DNA of 64,000 bases from assembly GCF_001278055.1 (NCBI RefSeq), contig NZ_CP010802.1:558001-622000 (forward strand), given 5' to 3'. A program made the translations under genes and the position numbers. The stretch comes from Desulfuromonas soudanensis. Its GTDB lineage: Bacteria; Desulfobacterota; Desulfuromonadia; Desulfuromonadales; WTL. Shown here piece after piece: positions 8,588 to 18,005 of this stretch. Numbering within the stretch: the first letter of the stretch is position 1; the number at the start of each line of letters is the position of its first letter. Under the pieces are notes generated by a model. It was not told the origin of the DNA, made no database searches, and saw only the letters and a list, made by a program, of their open reading frames with translations.

Positions 8588-9948
8588 GCTTCCCTCTGGC
8601 CGTGGTGAATTTCGCGAACCTCGAGGGGCCGGGCGTTGCGGATCGTATGGCGGTCGGCGAGGCTGTAGCTCCCCCAGGTGCCGCACTCCTGGCAGCGGCT
8701 CTGCCATTCGTCAAGGCGCTCGCCGCAGGATTCGCAGACATAGCCGAGAGGGAGGCGGTTGTTGACGCCGAGAGCCTTCTTGTATTCCTTGATCGCTTCT
8801 TCGGTGCGGCGCCGTCGGCGGTGGGCCTCGGCGAGCAGGAGGTGGAGCTGGGGGAACTCGATGCCGCTGCTCTCCACGGTCTCGAGCTGCTCCAGGGCCT
8901 CGTCGACCATCTCCAGACGCAGGCAGAACTTGCCGAAGAAGAGGCGCAGCATCAGGTCGTCGCTCTTTTCCACCAGGGCGTTGCGGTAGAAGGTGAGGAG
9001 GGATGCGGGGTCTTCGGCGTCCATGTAGAGATCCTCGAGGCGGGAAAGGAAGATGCTCTTGCCGAGGGATTTGTACCCCTCCTGCCATACCCGGGCCGCC
9101 TCTTCCTGGCGGTTGTCGGCCACCAGGGCGTCGCCGAGGGAAACCAGTGCCGGGGTGAATTCGGGGGCCTGCTGGGAGATCTCCTGAAAGACGGCGCGGG
9201 CCTCCTCGGTTTTCCCTTCGCTGAGGGTGATGCGGGCCACCTCGTAACGGAGGGAGAGGAGCATCTTTTTCTCCTCCTCGATGCGGTTGCTCCCGGGTCC
9301 GACCTTCAGAATCCGTTTCTGCATTTCGAGGGCCTGCTGCCAGCGCTCGTTGCGCAGGTGGAGGTCGCGGAGGCTGCGGAGCGCCTTTCGGTTGTTGCTC
9401 TCGATGGAGAGAATGGACTGGTAGGTCTGCAGGGCTTCCTCGTCCTGCCGGCTCTCTTCGTAGGCGCTGGCCAGTTTAAAGAGGACCTCGAGGCTTTTCG
9501 GTTCGAGATTCTTCGCCTTGAGCAGAAGGTTGACTCCCTCCTGCGCCTCGCCTTCCTGGAGCCGGACGTTGGCCAGGGCAATGTAGGTCTCGACCCGTAG
9601 AGGGTCGCGGTCGAGGGCCTTCTGCAGCAGGGCGTGGGCTTTCTTGATGTCGCCGGAGAGAAGGCGGCCGACCCCTTCGCGATAGATGGCCGCCACTTCC
9701 CGGGCTTTTTTCTCCTGGCGGTCATGCTTCCAGTGCCGGGCCAGGTGGGCCAGGACGCTGTAGACGTGAGCGCTGTAGCCGAGAATCAGGCCGGCAAGGA
9801 CGCAGACGACGACGACGATGGCCACCGAGTAGGTGAACTCGTGGTCCGGGAGATAGTAAATGGTGATGTCCTGGGGATTGAGTCCGGAAAAGTAGATGAA
9901 GAAGACCAGAAAAAGGATGACCAACAGCAAGAGGGACATGAGGGTCAT
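8572..9948 (-). CDS. lapB: LapA-LapB fusion: membrane TPR protein with rubredoxin-like C-terminus
   Basis: The 458-residue protein starts with two membrane segments (about residues 3-22 and 40-62) resembling the LapA/DUF1049 domain. A TPR solenoid follows (about 80-395), then a rubredoxin-like metal site CESC...CQEC near residues 408-425. The TPR-plus-rubredoxin end is diagnostic of LapB/YciM, which in enterics controls LpxC turnover and LPS assembly at the inner membrane. In E. coli LapA and LapB are separate proteins with one membrane helix on LapB; here both parts are in one chain. It overlaps gpmI. Confidence 0.85.
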   Translation of the reverse strand: MTLMSLLLLVILFLVFFIYFSGLNPQDITIYYLPDHEFTYSVAIVVVVCVLAGLILGYSAHVYSVLAHLARHWKHDRQEKKAREVAAIYREGVGRLLSGDIKKAHALLQKALDRDPLRVETYIALANVRLQEGEAQEGVNLLLKAKNLEPKSLEVLFKLASAYEESRQDEEALQTYQSILSIESNNRKALRSLRDLHLRNERWQQALEMQKRILKVGPGSNRIEEEKKMLLSLRYEVARITLSEGKTEEARAVFQEISQQAPEFTPALVSLGDALVADNRQEEAARVWQEGYKSLGKSIFLSRLEDLYMDAEDPASLLTFYRNALVEKSDDLMLRLFFGKFCLRLEMVDEALEQLETVESSGIEFPQLHLLLAEAHRRRRRTEEAIKEYKKALGVNNRLPLGYVCESCGERLDEWQSRCQECGTWGSYSLADRHTIRNARPLEVREIHHGQREAWNEE

Positions 9949-10074
9949 AAGGTTCTCCCCTGGGCCAAAGCCCGATAACAGTTAAGTAAATGTCGCCCGG
10001 AACGGCAAGGCCGGGGGGCTGAAATTCTCGGAAGGCAGCCAAGGAGCACCTTCTTGATGGCTTTTTTAGACGGG

Positions 10075-10428
10075 CTATTCGCCGAATTTTTCGATGTCGG
10101 TCTTGCAGTCGACGCAGTAGCGGGAGAAGGGGCGGACCTCCAGGCGTCGCGGGGGGATCTCTTCCTCGCAGCGGGCACAGATGCCGTATTCGCCATTGGC
10201 CAGCCGGTCGAGGGCGGCGTCGATGTCGCGAATGCGCAGACGCTGGTTTTCACTCAGGTTGAGGAGGACTTCCCGGCTGTAGGCGTTGGAGGACATGTCG
10301 CCGATATCGGGGACGCCGTCCTGACCGAATTCCAGGGAGGCGGCGCAGGAATCGTTGACCCCCTGCGTCAATTCTTTGCGCATCTGCAGCAGGGTCTTTT
10401 TGACCTGCTTCAGTTCTTGCTCGTCCAT
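10075..10428 (-). CDS. dksA: DksA/TraR family zinc-finger regulator
   Basis: The 117-residue protein has a helical N-terminus and a C4 zinc finger CARC...CVDC (about residues 85-108) followed by a short helix, the TraR/DksA C-terminal fold. Family members bind the RNA polymerase secondary channel and, with ppGpp, adjust rRNA and stress promoters. The coiled-coil tip has acidic residues (SLEFGQDGVPDIGD) although the exact DxxDxA of E. coli DksA is not present, so it may be a DksA-like paralogue. It sits between rlmH and the lapB-like gene. Confidence 0.85.
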   Translation of the reverse strand: MDEQELKQVKKTLLQMRKELTQGVNDSCAASLEFGQDGVPDIGDMSSNAYSREVLLNLSENQRLRIRDIDAALDRLANGEYGICARCEEEIPPRRLEVRPFSRYCVDCKTDIEKFGE

Positions 10429-10456
10429 CCAGGAGACTCCTTCCGCGGGGAGAGTT

Positions 10457-10933
10457 TCAGCGGTTATGGTACGGTTCGTTGCGCACGATGGTGAAGCCCC
10501 GGTAGATCTGCTCGAGCAGAAAGAGGCGGGCCATCTGGTGGGTCAGGGTCAGGGCCGAGAGGGAGAGGAGGAGGTCGGCTCTCTTCTTCACCCCGGCACT
10601 GAGGCCGTAGGCGCCGCCAATGACCATCACGAGTTCCGCCGTCCCCTGAACCATGTGGTGTTCGAGGAGTCCGGCCACTTTCTCCGAAGTGAAGGGACTC
10701 CCCCCTTCGTCAAGTACGATGACAAAGGCGCCGGGCGGGATCCTGTCGAGGATCCGCGCCCCTTCCTGTTCCTGGATGTAGCGGGCATCGGGCTTTTTGC
10801 CCCCCCCCTTTTCCTCCCGCAGTTCGCTGAGGGTCAGGGGGAGGTAGCGGCCGATGCGCTCCTGGTATTCGCTCGCCCCGGCTTTCAGCCAGGGCTCGGA
10901 GAGTTTGCCGACGCAGAGGAGCCGCAGCTTCAA
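10457..10933 (-). CDS. rlmH: 23S rRNA pseudouridine-1915 N3-methyltransferase RlmH
   Basis: The 158-residue SPOUT methyltransferase starts with KLRLLCVGKL and ends with HQMARLFLLEQIYRGFTIVRNEPYHNR-type family residues. VIGGAYGLS is the SAM-binding knot loop. It methylates pseudouridine 1915 in helix 69 of 23S rRNA. The best start is a TTG at 10933 that overlaps the TGA stop of rsfS (ATTGA), which gives the family length and implies coupled translation. The longer frame starting near 10999 would only re-read rsfS sequence. Confidence 0.92.
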   Translation of the reverse strand: MKLRLLCVGKLSEPWLKAGASEYQERIGRYLPLTLSELREEKGGGKKPDARYIQEQEGARILDRIPPGAFVIVLDEGGSPFTSEKVAGLLEHHMVQGTAELVMVIGGAYGLSAGVKKRADLLLSLSALTLTHQMARLFLLEQIYRGFTIVRNEPYHNR

Positions 10934-11310
10934 TGGGCCTTGGCCTTGCGCTCCCAGTGGTATTCCTCGGGGATCTCGACTTCGGGCGCTTCGCTCCACA
11001 GACCGTCGAGGTCGTAAAAATCCCGGACCGGTTTGTGGAAGATATGAACCATGACATCGCCGTAATCAAGGAGAATCCAGCGCCCCTCCTTCATCCCTTC
11101 CACCGCCATGGGGGGGGTGGCATGCTCATCCTTCAATCCGGCGCGCACCGCTTCGGCCACGGCCTGAACCTGACGGTCCGAACTGCCGGAGGCGATGAGC
11201 AGATAATCGGTGAGGGTGGAGAGTCCCTTGACTTCGAGAACCCGAACCTCCAAGGCTTTCTTTTCCAGCGCGTAGGCTGCGCACAGAATGGCACGATCTT
11301 TTGATAACAA
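10930..11310 (-). CDS. rsfS: Ribosome silencing factor RsfS
   Basis: The 126-residue protein belongs to the RsfS/Iojap family, which binds ribosomal protein L14 and blocks subunit joining in slow growth. Conserved segments seen are DYLLIASGSSDRQVQA, EGWILLD-like GRWILLDYGDVMVHIF and FYDLDGLW. The start is a TTG at 11310 with AAAGG about nine bases before it. It lies three bases after nadD and overlaps rlmH by four, as in many bacteria where nadD, rsfS and rlmH form one operon. Confidence 0.93.
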   Translation of the reverse strand: MLSKDRAILCAAYALEKKALEVRVLEVKGLSTLTDYLLIASGSSDRQVQAVAEAVRAGLKDEHATPPMAVEGMKEGRWILLDYGDVMVHIFHKPVRDFYDLDGLWSEAPEVEIPEEYHWERKAKAH

Positions 11311-11313
11311 GTG

Positions 11314-11970
11314 TTATGACCTTTCGGGGCCCCCATAGAGGCTGTGGATGGCAATATAGTCTGCGACCGCTTCGGGGACCAGGTAACGAACCGAGCGTCC
11401 CGCGGCGGTCAGGCGGCGGATGCGGGTCGAGGAGATGTCGAGAAACGTCTCCTCGAGAAAAATAATCCGGCAACCTCCGCAGTGATGGAGGGTTTTTGAC
11501 GGGACATCATAGCAGAACTCATTCCGGATGGCAACGGGAAGGAGCGTGAGTGGGTCGGTCACGGCGACCCCGGGGCGGGCCGCCACCACCAGATTGGTCA
11601 GCTCGAAGAGACGGCGGTAGTCCTTCCAGAGGGGGAGGTCCCGGAAGGAGTCCATGCCGATAATGAAATAAAAGTCGTCGTCGGGGCGCTCGCCCCGGAG
11701 AATATCCAGGGTGTGGACCGAATAGCTTTTTCCTGGACGGAGCCCCTCGATGTTGCTGACGGCAAAGGCCGGATTGCCGGCGATGGCCAGCCGGACCATC
11801 TCCAGGCGATGGGCGAAGGGGACATCGTCGGCGGTCGCCTTGTGGGGCGGGGCGCCGGCGGGGATGAAGAGGACCTGGTCCAGGGCGCAGGCTTCCAGCA
11901 CCTCCTCGGCGATCCGCAGATGGGCGAGGTGAGGCGGGTTGAAGGTTCCTCCGAGAATCCCTGTTTTCAT
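11314..11970 (-). CDS. nadD: Nicotinate-nucleotide adenylyltransferase
   Basis: The 218-residue enzyme adenylates nicotinate mononucleotide in NAD synthesis. The N-terminal nucleotidyltransferase signature GGTFNPPHLAHL and the C-terminal ISSTRIR motif are both intact. It follows proA by 23 bases and precedes rsfS by three, on the same strand. Confidence 0.95.
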   Translation of the reverse strand: MKTGILGGTFNPPHLAHLRIAEEVLEACALDQVLFIPAGAPPHKATADDVPFAHRLEMVRLAIAGNPAFAVSNIEGLRPGKSYSVHTLDILRGERPDDDFYFIIGMDSFRDLPLWKDYRRLFELTNLVVAARPGVAVTDPLTLLPVAIRNEFCYDVPSKTLHHCGGCRIIFLEETFLDISSTRIRRLTAAGRSVRYLVPEAVADYIAIHSLYGGPERS

Positions 11971-11993
11971 GGCACTCCGCGTTTGCGACCGGC

Positions 11994-13250
11994 TCAGGAG
12001 CGGATCTGCCCGTCGCCAAAAACCACGAACTTGCGCGTGGTCAGATCCTCGAGCCCCATGGGGCCGAAGGAGTGGAGCTTGGAGGTGGAAATGCCGATCT
12101 CGGCGCCGAGGCCGAGCTGGTTGCCGTCGGAGAAGCGCGAGGAGGCGTTGACCATGACGACGCTCGAGTTGATCTCGCGGATGAAGCGCTGGGCGTTGCC
12201 GTAGTCGGAGGTGACGATCACCTCGGTATGCAGCGAGGCGTAGCGCTGGATGTGGGCGATCGCCTCACTGAGATCGTCCACCACCTTGACGGCCAGGATC
12301 AGGTCGAGGTACTCGGTCCCCCAGTCCTCCTCCGTCGCTTCCTTGACGTTTTCGGCGAATTCGCGGGTGATGGGGCACCCCCGCAGCTCCACCCCCTGTC
12401 CGCGCATGATTTCGGCGATGCGGGGGACAAAGGTTTCGGCGATGTCCTTGTGAATCAGGAGGGTCTCCATGGCGTTGCAGACCCCGGGGCGCTGGACCTT
12501 GGCGTTGATGCAGATCCGCTCGGCCATTTCGAAATCGGCGCTGGCGTCGACGAAGGTGTGACAGACCCCCTTGTAGTGCTTGATGACCGGAATCCGCGAA
12601 TGCTCGCTGACGAATCGGATCAGGCTCTCGCCGCCGCGGGGGATGATGAGGTCGATTTCCTCCTCGAGTTTGAGGAGTTCGGTCACCGCATTGCGGTCGG
12701 TGGTGGTGATGACCTGCAACGCCCCCTCGGGGAGCCCCAGGGCGCGGAGTTCCCGGCGGAGGATTTCGCCGATGGCGGAATTGGAATGAAAGGCCTCGGA
12801 GCCGCCGCGGAGAATGACGGCGTTGCCGCTCTTCAGGCAGAGAGCGGCGGCGTCGGCGGTGACGTTGGGGCGCGACTCGTAGATGATGCCGATGACCCCG
12901 AGAGGGATGCGCATCCGACCCACCTGAATGCCGTTGGGGCGGCGCCACATGCCGGTGACTTCGCCGACGGGGTCGGAAAGGAGGGCGACCTCGCGCAGCC
13001 CGGCGGCCATTCCGCCAATCCGCCCTTCGTCGAGCATCAGACGGTCGAGCATCGCCGGGGCGATGTCCCTTTTCCGGGCGGCGGCCAGGTCCAGCTCGTT
13101 GGCGGCGATCAGGGGTTCGGTGTTCTTCTCCAGGGCGTCGGCCATGCGTTCGAGGAGCTGGTTTTTGACGGCGGAGGAGAGGGTGGCCAGGATCAGGGAG
13201 GCGGCTTTGGCCTCCCGGGCGACCTGGAGCATTTCGGCGCGAATGGACAT
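11994..13250 (-). CDS. proA: Gamma-glutamyl phosphate reductase
   Basis: The 418-residue enzyme reduces gamma-glutamyl phosphate to glutamate semialdehyde with NADPH, the second step of proline synthesis. The ALDH-like fold is evident in [32 protein letters not shown] and the active-site Cys in [13 protein letters not shown]. Length and order are normal. It follows proB by 72 bases and the two form the proline module of the operon. Confidence 0.96.
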   Translation of the reverse strand: MSIRAEMLQVAREAKAASLILATLSSAVKNQLLERMADALEKNTEPLIAANELDLAAARKRDIAPAMLDRLMLDEGRIGGMAAGLREVALLSDPVGEVTGMWRRPNGIQVGRMRIPLGVIGIIYESRPNVTADAAALCLKSGNAVILRGGSEAFHSNSAIGEILRRELRALGLPEGALQVITTTDRNAVTELLKLEEEIDLIIPRGGESLIRFVSEHSRIPVIKHYKGVCHTFVDASADFEMAERICINAKVQRPGVCNAMETLLIHKDIAETFVPRIAEIMRGQGVELRGCPITREFAENVKEATEEDWGTEYLDLILAVKVVDDLSEAIAHIQRYASLHTEVIVTSDYGNAQRFIREINSSVVMVNASSRFSDGNQLGLGAEIGISTSKLHSFGPMGLEDLTTRKFVVFGDGQIRS

Positions 13251-13322
13251 GTTTCGACTCCGAAGGTTATCGTTGGCGGATTCGGTCGGAGAGGGCTTTC
13301 GGCCTCCGGTCGAGCGGTCGGC

Positions 13323-14456
13323 TCAGTCCTGATCCTGGCTGTCGAGGACCAGGTTGTCGCGGTGGACGATTTCGTCACCGTATTTATAGCCGAGTATCCC
13401 CTCGATTTCCGAGGATTTCTTCCCCATGATGCGCAGCAGCTCGGGGAGGGTGTAGTTGATGACCCCCTTGGCGAATTCGGTGCCGTCGAGGGTGCACAGG
13501 CGCACGGCGTCGCCGCGGTCAAATCCCCCTTCGACCCCCTGGATCCCCGAGGGGAGGAGGCTCTTTCCCTTGCTCACCAGGGCGTTGCGCGCTCCGTCGT
13601 CGACGAAGAGCTTGCCGCGGGGCTTTTTGGTGAAGGCGATCCAGTGTTTTTTCGCCGCCATTCGGTCCCGCGCCGGCAGGAAATAGGTCCCCAATTCCTC
13701 GCCGGCGAAGAAGCGGAGGAGGATTTTCGGGGTGCGGCCGTTGATGATCGCCGTGCCGACGCCGTAGAGGCTGGCGCGTTTGGCGGCGCGGATCTTGGTG
13801 ACCATCCCGCCGGTGCCGAAGTGGGAGTTGGAGTCTCCGGCCATGGCCTCGATGCCGGAACCGATTCTTTCCACCAGGGGGATCAGCTGCGCACCGGGAT
13901 TTTTCCCCGGATCGCTGTCGAAGAGCCCGTCGACGTCGGAGAGGATCACCAGCAGGTGGGCTTCCACCAGGTTGGTGACCAGGGCCGAGAGGTTGTCGTT
14001 GTCGCCGAAGCGGATCTCGTCGACGACCACGGTGTCGTTTTCGTTGATGATCGGGATGACGCCGTATTCGAGAAGGGTCATCAGGGTGTTGCGGGCGTTG
14101 AGATAGCGCCGGCGGTTGGCCAGGTCGTCACGGGTGAGGAGGACCTGGCCGGCGGTGAGCCCCAGGGGGCGCAGGGCTTCCTTATAGGAACGCATCAGCC
14201 GGCTCTGCCCGATGGCCGCGGCCGCCTGCTTGAGGGGAATGGTGCGGGGGCGGCCGATGATGCCGAGGTCCCCCTTGCCGGCGGCGACCGCTCCCGAGGA
14301 GACGATGACCACCTCGTACCCCTGTCGGCGCAGTTCGGCGACGTCGCCGACGATTCCGCCGATGATGGCGTTGTCGAGGCCGTCATCGCCCGAGATGACG
14401 CCGCTGCCGATCTTGATGACGACCCGCCGGACGTGGGAAAGGAGGTTCCTGCGCAT
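13323..14456 (-). CDS. proB: Glutamate 5-kinase with PUA domain
   Basis: The 377-residue enzyme phosphorylates glutamate, the first step of proline synthesis. The amino acid kinase domain shows VVIKIGSGV, VSSGAVAAG, INENDTV, GDNDNLSALV and GTGGMVTKI. The C-terminal 90 residues (from about GKLFVDDGA) are a PUA domain as in E. coli ProB. It is followed by proA and preceded by obgE, the common arrangement in this bacterial group. Confidence 0.96.
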   Translation of the reverse strand: MRRNLLSHVRRVVIKIGSGVISGDDGLDNAIIGGIVGDVAELRRQGYEVVIVSSGAVAAGKGDLGIIGRPRTIPLKQAAAAIGQSRLMRSYKEALRPLGLTAGQVLLTRDDLANRRRYLNARNTLMTLLEYGVIPIINENDTVVVDEIRFGDNDNLSALVTNLVEAHLLVILSDVDGLFDSDPGKNPGAQLIPLVERIGSGIEAMAGDSNSHFGTGGMVTKIRAAKRASLYGVGTAIINGRTPKILLRFFAGEELGTYFLPARDRMAAKKHWIAFTKKPRGKLFVDDGARNALVSKGKSLLPSGIQGVEGGFDRGDAVRLCTLDGTEFAKGVINYTLPELLRIMGKKSSEIEGILGYKYGDEIVHRDNLVLDSQDQD

Positions 14457-14532
14457 GGGGACTATGCCTGAGGATAGGGTGCCGAAAGTCCAGTCAAACC
14501 GGGGTAGATACTAACGCCGGAGCCTCTGCCTG

Positions 14533-15576
14533 TCAAGGCGACCAGGGTGCGTCGTCGGCCGGCTTTTCCGGCTGGCGCAGGGCATCCAGCTCCTGGCCGA
14601 CCGCCCGGATCAGTTCCTCGACGCCCTGGCCGGTGACGGCCGAGATGGCGAAGACCCGGTACCCCTGTTCCTCGAACCAGGGGGTAATGATTTCCGCGGC
14701 CTCGCGGACCTCGGTGATGTCCATCTTGGTCAGGACCACCAGCTGCGGTTTTTCCAGCATCTCCGGCTTGTGGCGCCAGAGTTCCCGGTTGATGACGGCG
14801 AAGTTTTCCTTCGGGTCACCGACCTGCAGATCGGAGAGATCGAGGAGGTGGAGAATCAGGTCGGTGCGTTCCACGTGCTTGAGAAAACGGGTTCCGAGAC
14901 CGTGCCCTTCGCTGGCTCCCTCGATGAGGCCGGGGATATCGGCCATGACGAAGGTGTTGTATCCGCCGTAGCGCACCACCCCGAGATTGGGGATCAGGGT
15001 GGTGAAGGGGTAGTCGGCGATCTTCGGGCGGGCGGCCGAGACGGTGGCGATCAGGGTCGACTTGCCGGCGTTGGGCATGCCGACCAGGCCGACATCGGCG
15101 AGGAGTTTGAGCTCCAGGCGCAGCCAGCGCTCTTCCCCGGGGAGTCCGGGCTGGGTGTGTCGCGGCGCCCGGTTGGTCGAGCTCATGAAACGGGCGTTCC
15201 CCCGTCCCCCCATCCCCCCCTTGAGGAAAAGGAATCGGCTCCCCGGTTCGGTGAGGTCGGCGAGGAGTTCGCCGGTTTCGGCGTCGTAGATCAGCGTTCC
15301 CGGCGGAACGGTAATGGTCAGGTCCTCCCCCCCCTTGCCGTGCATGTTCTTACCCAGGCCGGGGAAGCCGTTTTTGGCCTTGTAATGGGCCTTGTAGCGA
15401 AAATCGAGGAGGGTGGAGAGCCCGGAGTCGACTTCGATCCAGATGTTGCCGCCGTCGCCGCCGTCACCGCCGTCCGGTCCGCCGAGGGGGATATATTTTT
15501 CACGGCGGAAGGAAAGGCAGCCGCGGCCGCCGTCGCCGGATTTGACGAAAATCTTGACTTCATCTACGAACTGCAT
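14533..15576 (-). CDS. obgE: GTPase Obg (CgtA)
   Basis: The 347-residue protein has the glycine-rich Obg domain (residues 1 to about 158; KSGDGGRGCLSFRREK) and a G domain with GMPNAGKST (G1), DIPGLIEGA (G3) and LTKMDI (G4). Obg is an essential large-subunit ribosome assembly GTPase that also senses guanine nucleotides. The start MQFVDEVKI at 15576 fits the family; the longer frame to 15624 lacks similarity. A terminator lies between it and rpmA, so it probably has its own promoter or depends on read-through. Confidence 0.96.
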   Translation of the reverse strand: MQFVDEVKIFVKSGDGGRGCLSFRREKYIPLGGPDGGDGGDGGNIWIEVDSGLSTLLDFRYKAHYKAKNGFPGLGKNMHGKGGEDLTITVPPGTLIYDAETGELLADLTEPGSRFLFLKGGMGGRGNARFMSSTNRAPRHTQPGLPGEERWLRLELKLLADVGLVGMPNAGKSTLIATVSAARPKIADYPFTTLIPNLGVVRYGGYNTFVMADIPGLIEGASEGHGLGTRFLKHVERTDLILHLLDLSDLQVGDPKENFAVINRELWRHKPEMLEKPQLVVLTKMDITEVREAAEIITPWFEEQGYRVFAISAVTGQGVEELIRAVGQELDALRQPEKPADDAPWSP

Positions 15577-15680
15577 GGGTCGGTCTTCTCTCTCAACGTC
15601 CGGACACCGTGGGCCGGAAGGCACATGACGACAGGGGAGGACAGCCTCCCCTGCTGTATTCAGGGATACTTCTTCATACC

Positions 15681-15724
15681 ATGAAAAAGCCCGAAGTTCG
15701 ATAGCGAACCCCGGGCTTTTTCAT
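15681..15724. terminator. Rho-independent terminator after rplU-rpmA
   Basis: The stem ATGAAAAAGCCCG pairs with CGGGCTTTTTCAT, with an inner GTTCG/CGAAC hairpin, and is followed by a T-rich stretch on the minus strand as well. It ends the rplU-rpmA transcript ahead of obgE. Confidence 0.85.
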
Positions 15725-15750
15725 GTTTTTGCTGCCACGCCGCCGACGAA

Positions 15751-16005
15751 TCAGTCGGCGTAGACGCTGATTTTCTGCCGGGTCTTGTCCTTGCGCTCGA
15801 ACTTGACGACACCGGGGATCAGTGCGTACAGGGTATAATCCTTGCCGCAACCGACGTTGTTTCCGGGGTGAAAAGTGGTGCCGCGCTGACGGACGAGAAT
15901 CGATCCGGCGGTCACCTGCTCTCCGCCGAAGCGCTTGACACCCAGACGTTTGCCTGCGCTGTCGCGGCCGTTGCGGGAACTGCCGACGCCTTTTTTGTGA
16001 GCCAT
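15751..16005 (-). CDS. rpmA: 50S ribosomal protein L27
   Basis: The 84-residue protein begins [20 protein letters not shown] and has [17 protein letters not shown] and the usual [14 protein letters not shown] end. L27 reaches the peptidyl transferase centre of the ribosome with its N-terminus. It begins with MAHKKG directly, with no leader peptide of the firmicute type. It is 12 bases downstream of rplU. Confidence 0.97.
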   Translation of the reverse strand: MAHKKGVGSSRNGRDSAGKRLGVKRFGGEQVTAGSILVRQRGTTFHPGNNVGCGKDYTLYALIPGVVKFERKDKTRQKISVYAD

Positions 16006-16017
16006 GGGTAATCCTCC

Positions 16018-16326
16018 TTAGGCCTCGATGCCTGTAATCTTCAGGCGGGTGATGGGCTGACGGTGTCCATAGGTCTTGCGATAGCCTTGGCGTTTCTTCG
16101 AGTGGAAAACCAGGACTTTCTTGTCCTTGTCCTGCTCGACGATTTGCGCTTTAACTTTCGCGCCAGGCAATAGAGGTGCTCCGATTTTAACCTCTTCTCC
16201 GCCGACCATGAGGACCTCGACGAGCTCGATGGAATCACCCACCGCTCCTTCGATCTTTTCGACCTTCAACAGGTCTCCTTCGGATACTTTGTACTGTTTC
16301 CCTCCGGTCTTGATCACCGCGTACAT
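16018..16326 (-). CDS. rplU: 50S ribosomal protein L21
   Basis: The 102-residue protein starts MYAVIKTGGKQYKVSEGD and ends with KKRQGYRKTYGHRQPITRLKI, the L21 signature. ATG 16326 is preferred over an in-frame GTG at 16335 because GAGGTGA precedes it at a suitable distance and L21 proteins start at MYAVI. L21 binds 23S rRNA in the large subunit. It leads the rplU-rpmA pair. Confidence 0.96.
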   Translation of the reverse strand: MYAVIKTGGKQYKVSEGDLLKVEKIEGAVGDSIELVEVLMVGGEEVKIGAPLLPGAKVKAQIVEQDKDKKVLVFHSKKRQGYRKTYGHRQPITRLKITGIEA

Positions 16327-16419
16327 GTACTTCACCTCGCTCTCAATTTAATATGGTCCGACTATGCCGGTAACGGCGAACTATATGGCCGCCGACGGCT
16401 CCTTGTCAAGGGAAAAATC

Positions 16420-17928
16420 TCAGCCGATCATCAGCTCGAACTGCTCCTGGTGGAACCCGGGGCGGGCGTTGATGGTGATCTGCTTTTCGAAGCGCCGCTC
16501 GAGCTCCTCGATCCCCCCATGCTCCTCGTCGGAGAGGAGGGCGGCGATGTCGGGGTTGACCAACAACGTCACCCGGTAGCCGGGGAGGTCGCGGATTTCC
16601 CGGCGCAGCTCGCGGAAGATTTCGTAGACCATGGTGGTGCGGCTCTTGATGTACCCCTTCCCCTCGCAGTAGGGGCACGGCTCGCAGAGGGTGCGGCCGA
16701 TGCTCTCCCGAACCCGCTTGCGCGTCATTTCCACCAGGCCGAGTTCGGAAATCTTCAGGATGTTGGTCTTGCTCTTGTCGCTCTTGAGCGCCTCTTCGAG
16801 GGAGGAGTGCACCTTCTCGCGGTGGAGTTCCTTCTCCATGTCGATGAAATCGATGATGATCAGGCCGCCGATGTTGCGCAGTCGGAGCTGAAAGGCGATC
16901 TCCTTGAGCGCCTCGAGATTGGTCTTGAGGATGGTGTCTTCGAGGTTGTGCTTGCCGACGTAACGCCCCGTGTTGACGTCGATGGCGACCAGGGCCTCGG
17001 TCTGCTCGATGATGATGTAGCCGCCGCTCTTGAGCCAGACCTTGCGTCCGAGGGCGCGGGCGATTTCGATCTCGAGACCGAAGGCGTCGAAGATCGGTTC
17101 GTCGTCCTCGTAGAGTTCGATGGCGTACTTGAGTTTGGGGACGAAGGTGTCGATGAAGCGGACGATCTTCTCGTATTCCTCCTTCGTGTCGACGACGATG
17201 CGATCAACCTCCTCGGTCAGGGTGTCGCGCAGGACCTTGCTGGTGACGTCGAGGTCCGAGTGGATCAGGGAGGGCGCCGAGCGGTTTTCCCGGTTGCGAA
17301 GGACCTCCTCCCAGAGGCCGATGAGAAATCCCATGTCGCTGACCAGGTCCTCCTCGCTCTTCCCCTCCGAGGCGGTACGGACGATGAAGCCGGTCCCCGG
17401 CGGACGGATCTTTTCGATGATCCCCCGCAGCCGGTCCTTCTCCTCCTCGTTGTCGATGCGTCGGGAGATGCCGATGTGGTCGACGGTCGGCATGTAGACC
17501 AGGTGGCGCCCCGGGAGGGAGATGTGGGCGGTGATCCGGGCCCCCTTGGTGCCAATCGGCTCCTTGGCGATCTGCACCAGGATCTCCTGCCTCTCCTGCA
17601 GGAGGTCCTCGATAGGGGGGAGGGGGGGGCGTTCGTCGTCTTCTCCGGAGGCGTTGCCGTGCTGGTTTCGCCCCTCGATGAGTTGCTCGACCGCTTCCAT
17701 TTCATCGAGGACGTCGGCGACGTAGAGAAAGGCCGCCTTTTCCAGGCCGATGTCGACGAAGGCCGCCTGCATGCCGGGGAGAACGCGGATCACTTTCCCC
17801 AGATAGATGTTCCCCACGATCCCCCGTTCCCGGTTGCGCTCGATGTAGAGTTCGGCGATGTGCCCGTTCTCCAGCAGCGCCACCCGGGTTTCGTGGGCGG
17901 TGGTGTTGATGACCAGCTCTTTGGCCAT
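16420..17928 (-). CDS. rng: Ribonuclease G
   Basis: The 502-residue endoribonuclease has an S1 domain near the N-terminus (GNIYLGKVIRVLPGMQAAFVDIG), a long insert rich in acidic residues, the catalytic DNase I-like region with AIDVNTGRYVG and IIIDFIDM supplying the metal-binding Asp residues, and the zinc-link CPYCEGKGY. The length matches RNase G (CafA) rather than RNase E, whose C-terminal scaffold is absent. It processes 16S rRNA 5' ends and decays mRNA. It follows the radical SAM fusion gene on the same strand, a frequent pairing in this group. Confidence 0.94.
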   Translation of the reverse strand: MAKELVINTTAHETRVALLENGHIAELYIERNRERGIVGNIYLGKVIRVLPGMQAAFVDIGLEKAAFLYVADVLDEMEAVEQLIEGRNQHGNASGEDDERPPLPPIEDLLQERQEILVQIAKEPIGTKGARITAHISLPGRHLVYMPTVDHIGISRRIDNEEEKDRLRGIIEKIRPPGTGFIVRTASEGKSEEDLVSDMGFLIGLWEEVLRNRENRSAPSLIHSDLDVTSKVLRDTLTEEVDRIVVDTKEEYEKIVRFIDTFVPKLKYAIELYEDDEPIFDAFGLEIEIARALGRKVWLKSGGYIIIEQTEALVAIDVNTGRYVGKHNLEDTILKTNLEALKEIAFQLRLRNIGGLIIIDFIDMEKELHREKVHSSLEEALKSDKSKTNILKISELGLVEMTRKRVRESIGRTLCEPCPYCEGKGYIKSRTTMVYEIFRELRREIRDLPGYRVTLLVNPDIAALLSDEEHGGIEELERRFEKQITINARPGFHQEQFELMIG

Positions 17929-18005
17929 ATCGGCTCCATTGCATGTGCGAAAGGTTGAAGTGTCATATATGAAAAATTAAAATTAATCGAGTTGGGGGGG
18001 CGGCG

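Noticed and set aside
12072-14471. 799-codon open frame on the plus strand
   Set aside because: It runs antisense through proA and proB in GC-rich DNA. Its composition is typical of a shadow frame and proA/proB are certain.
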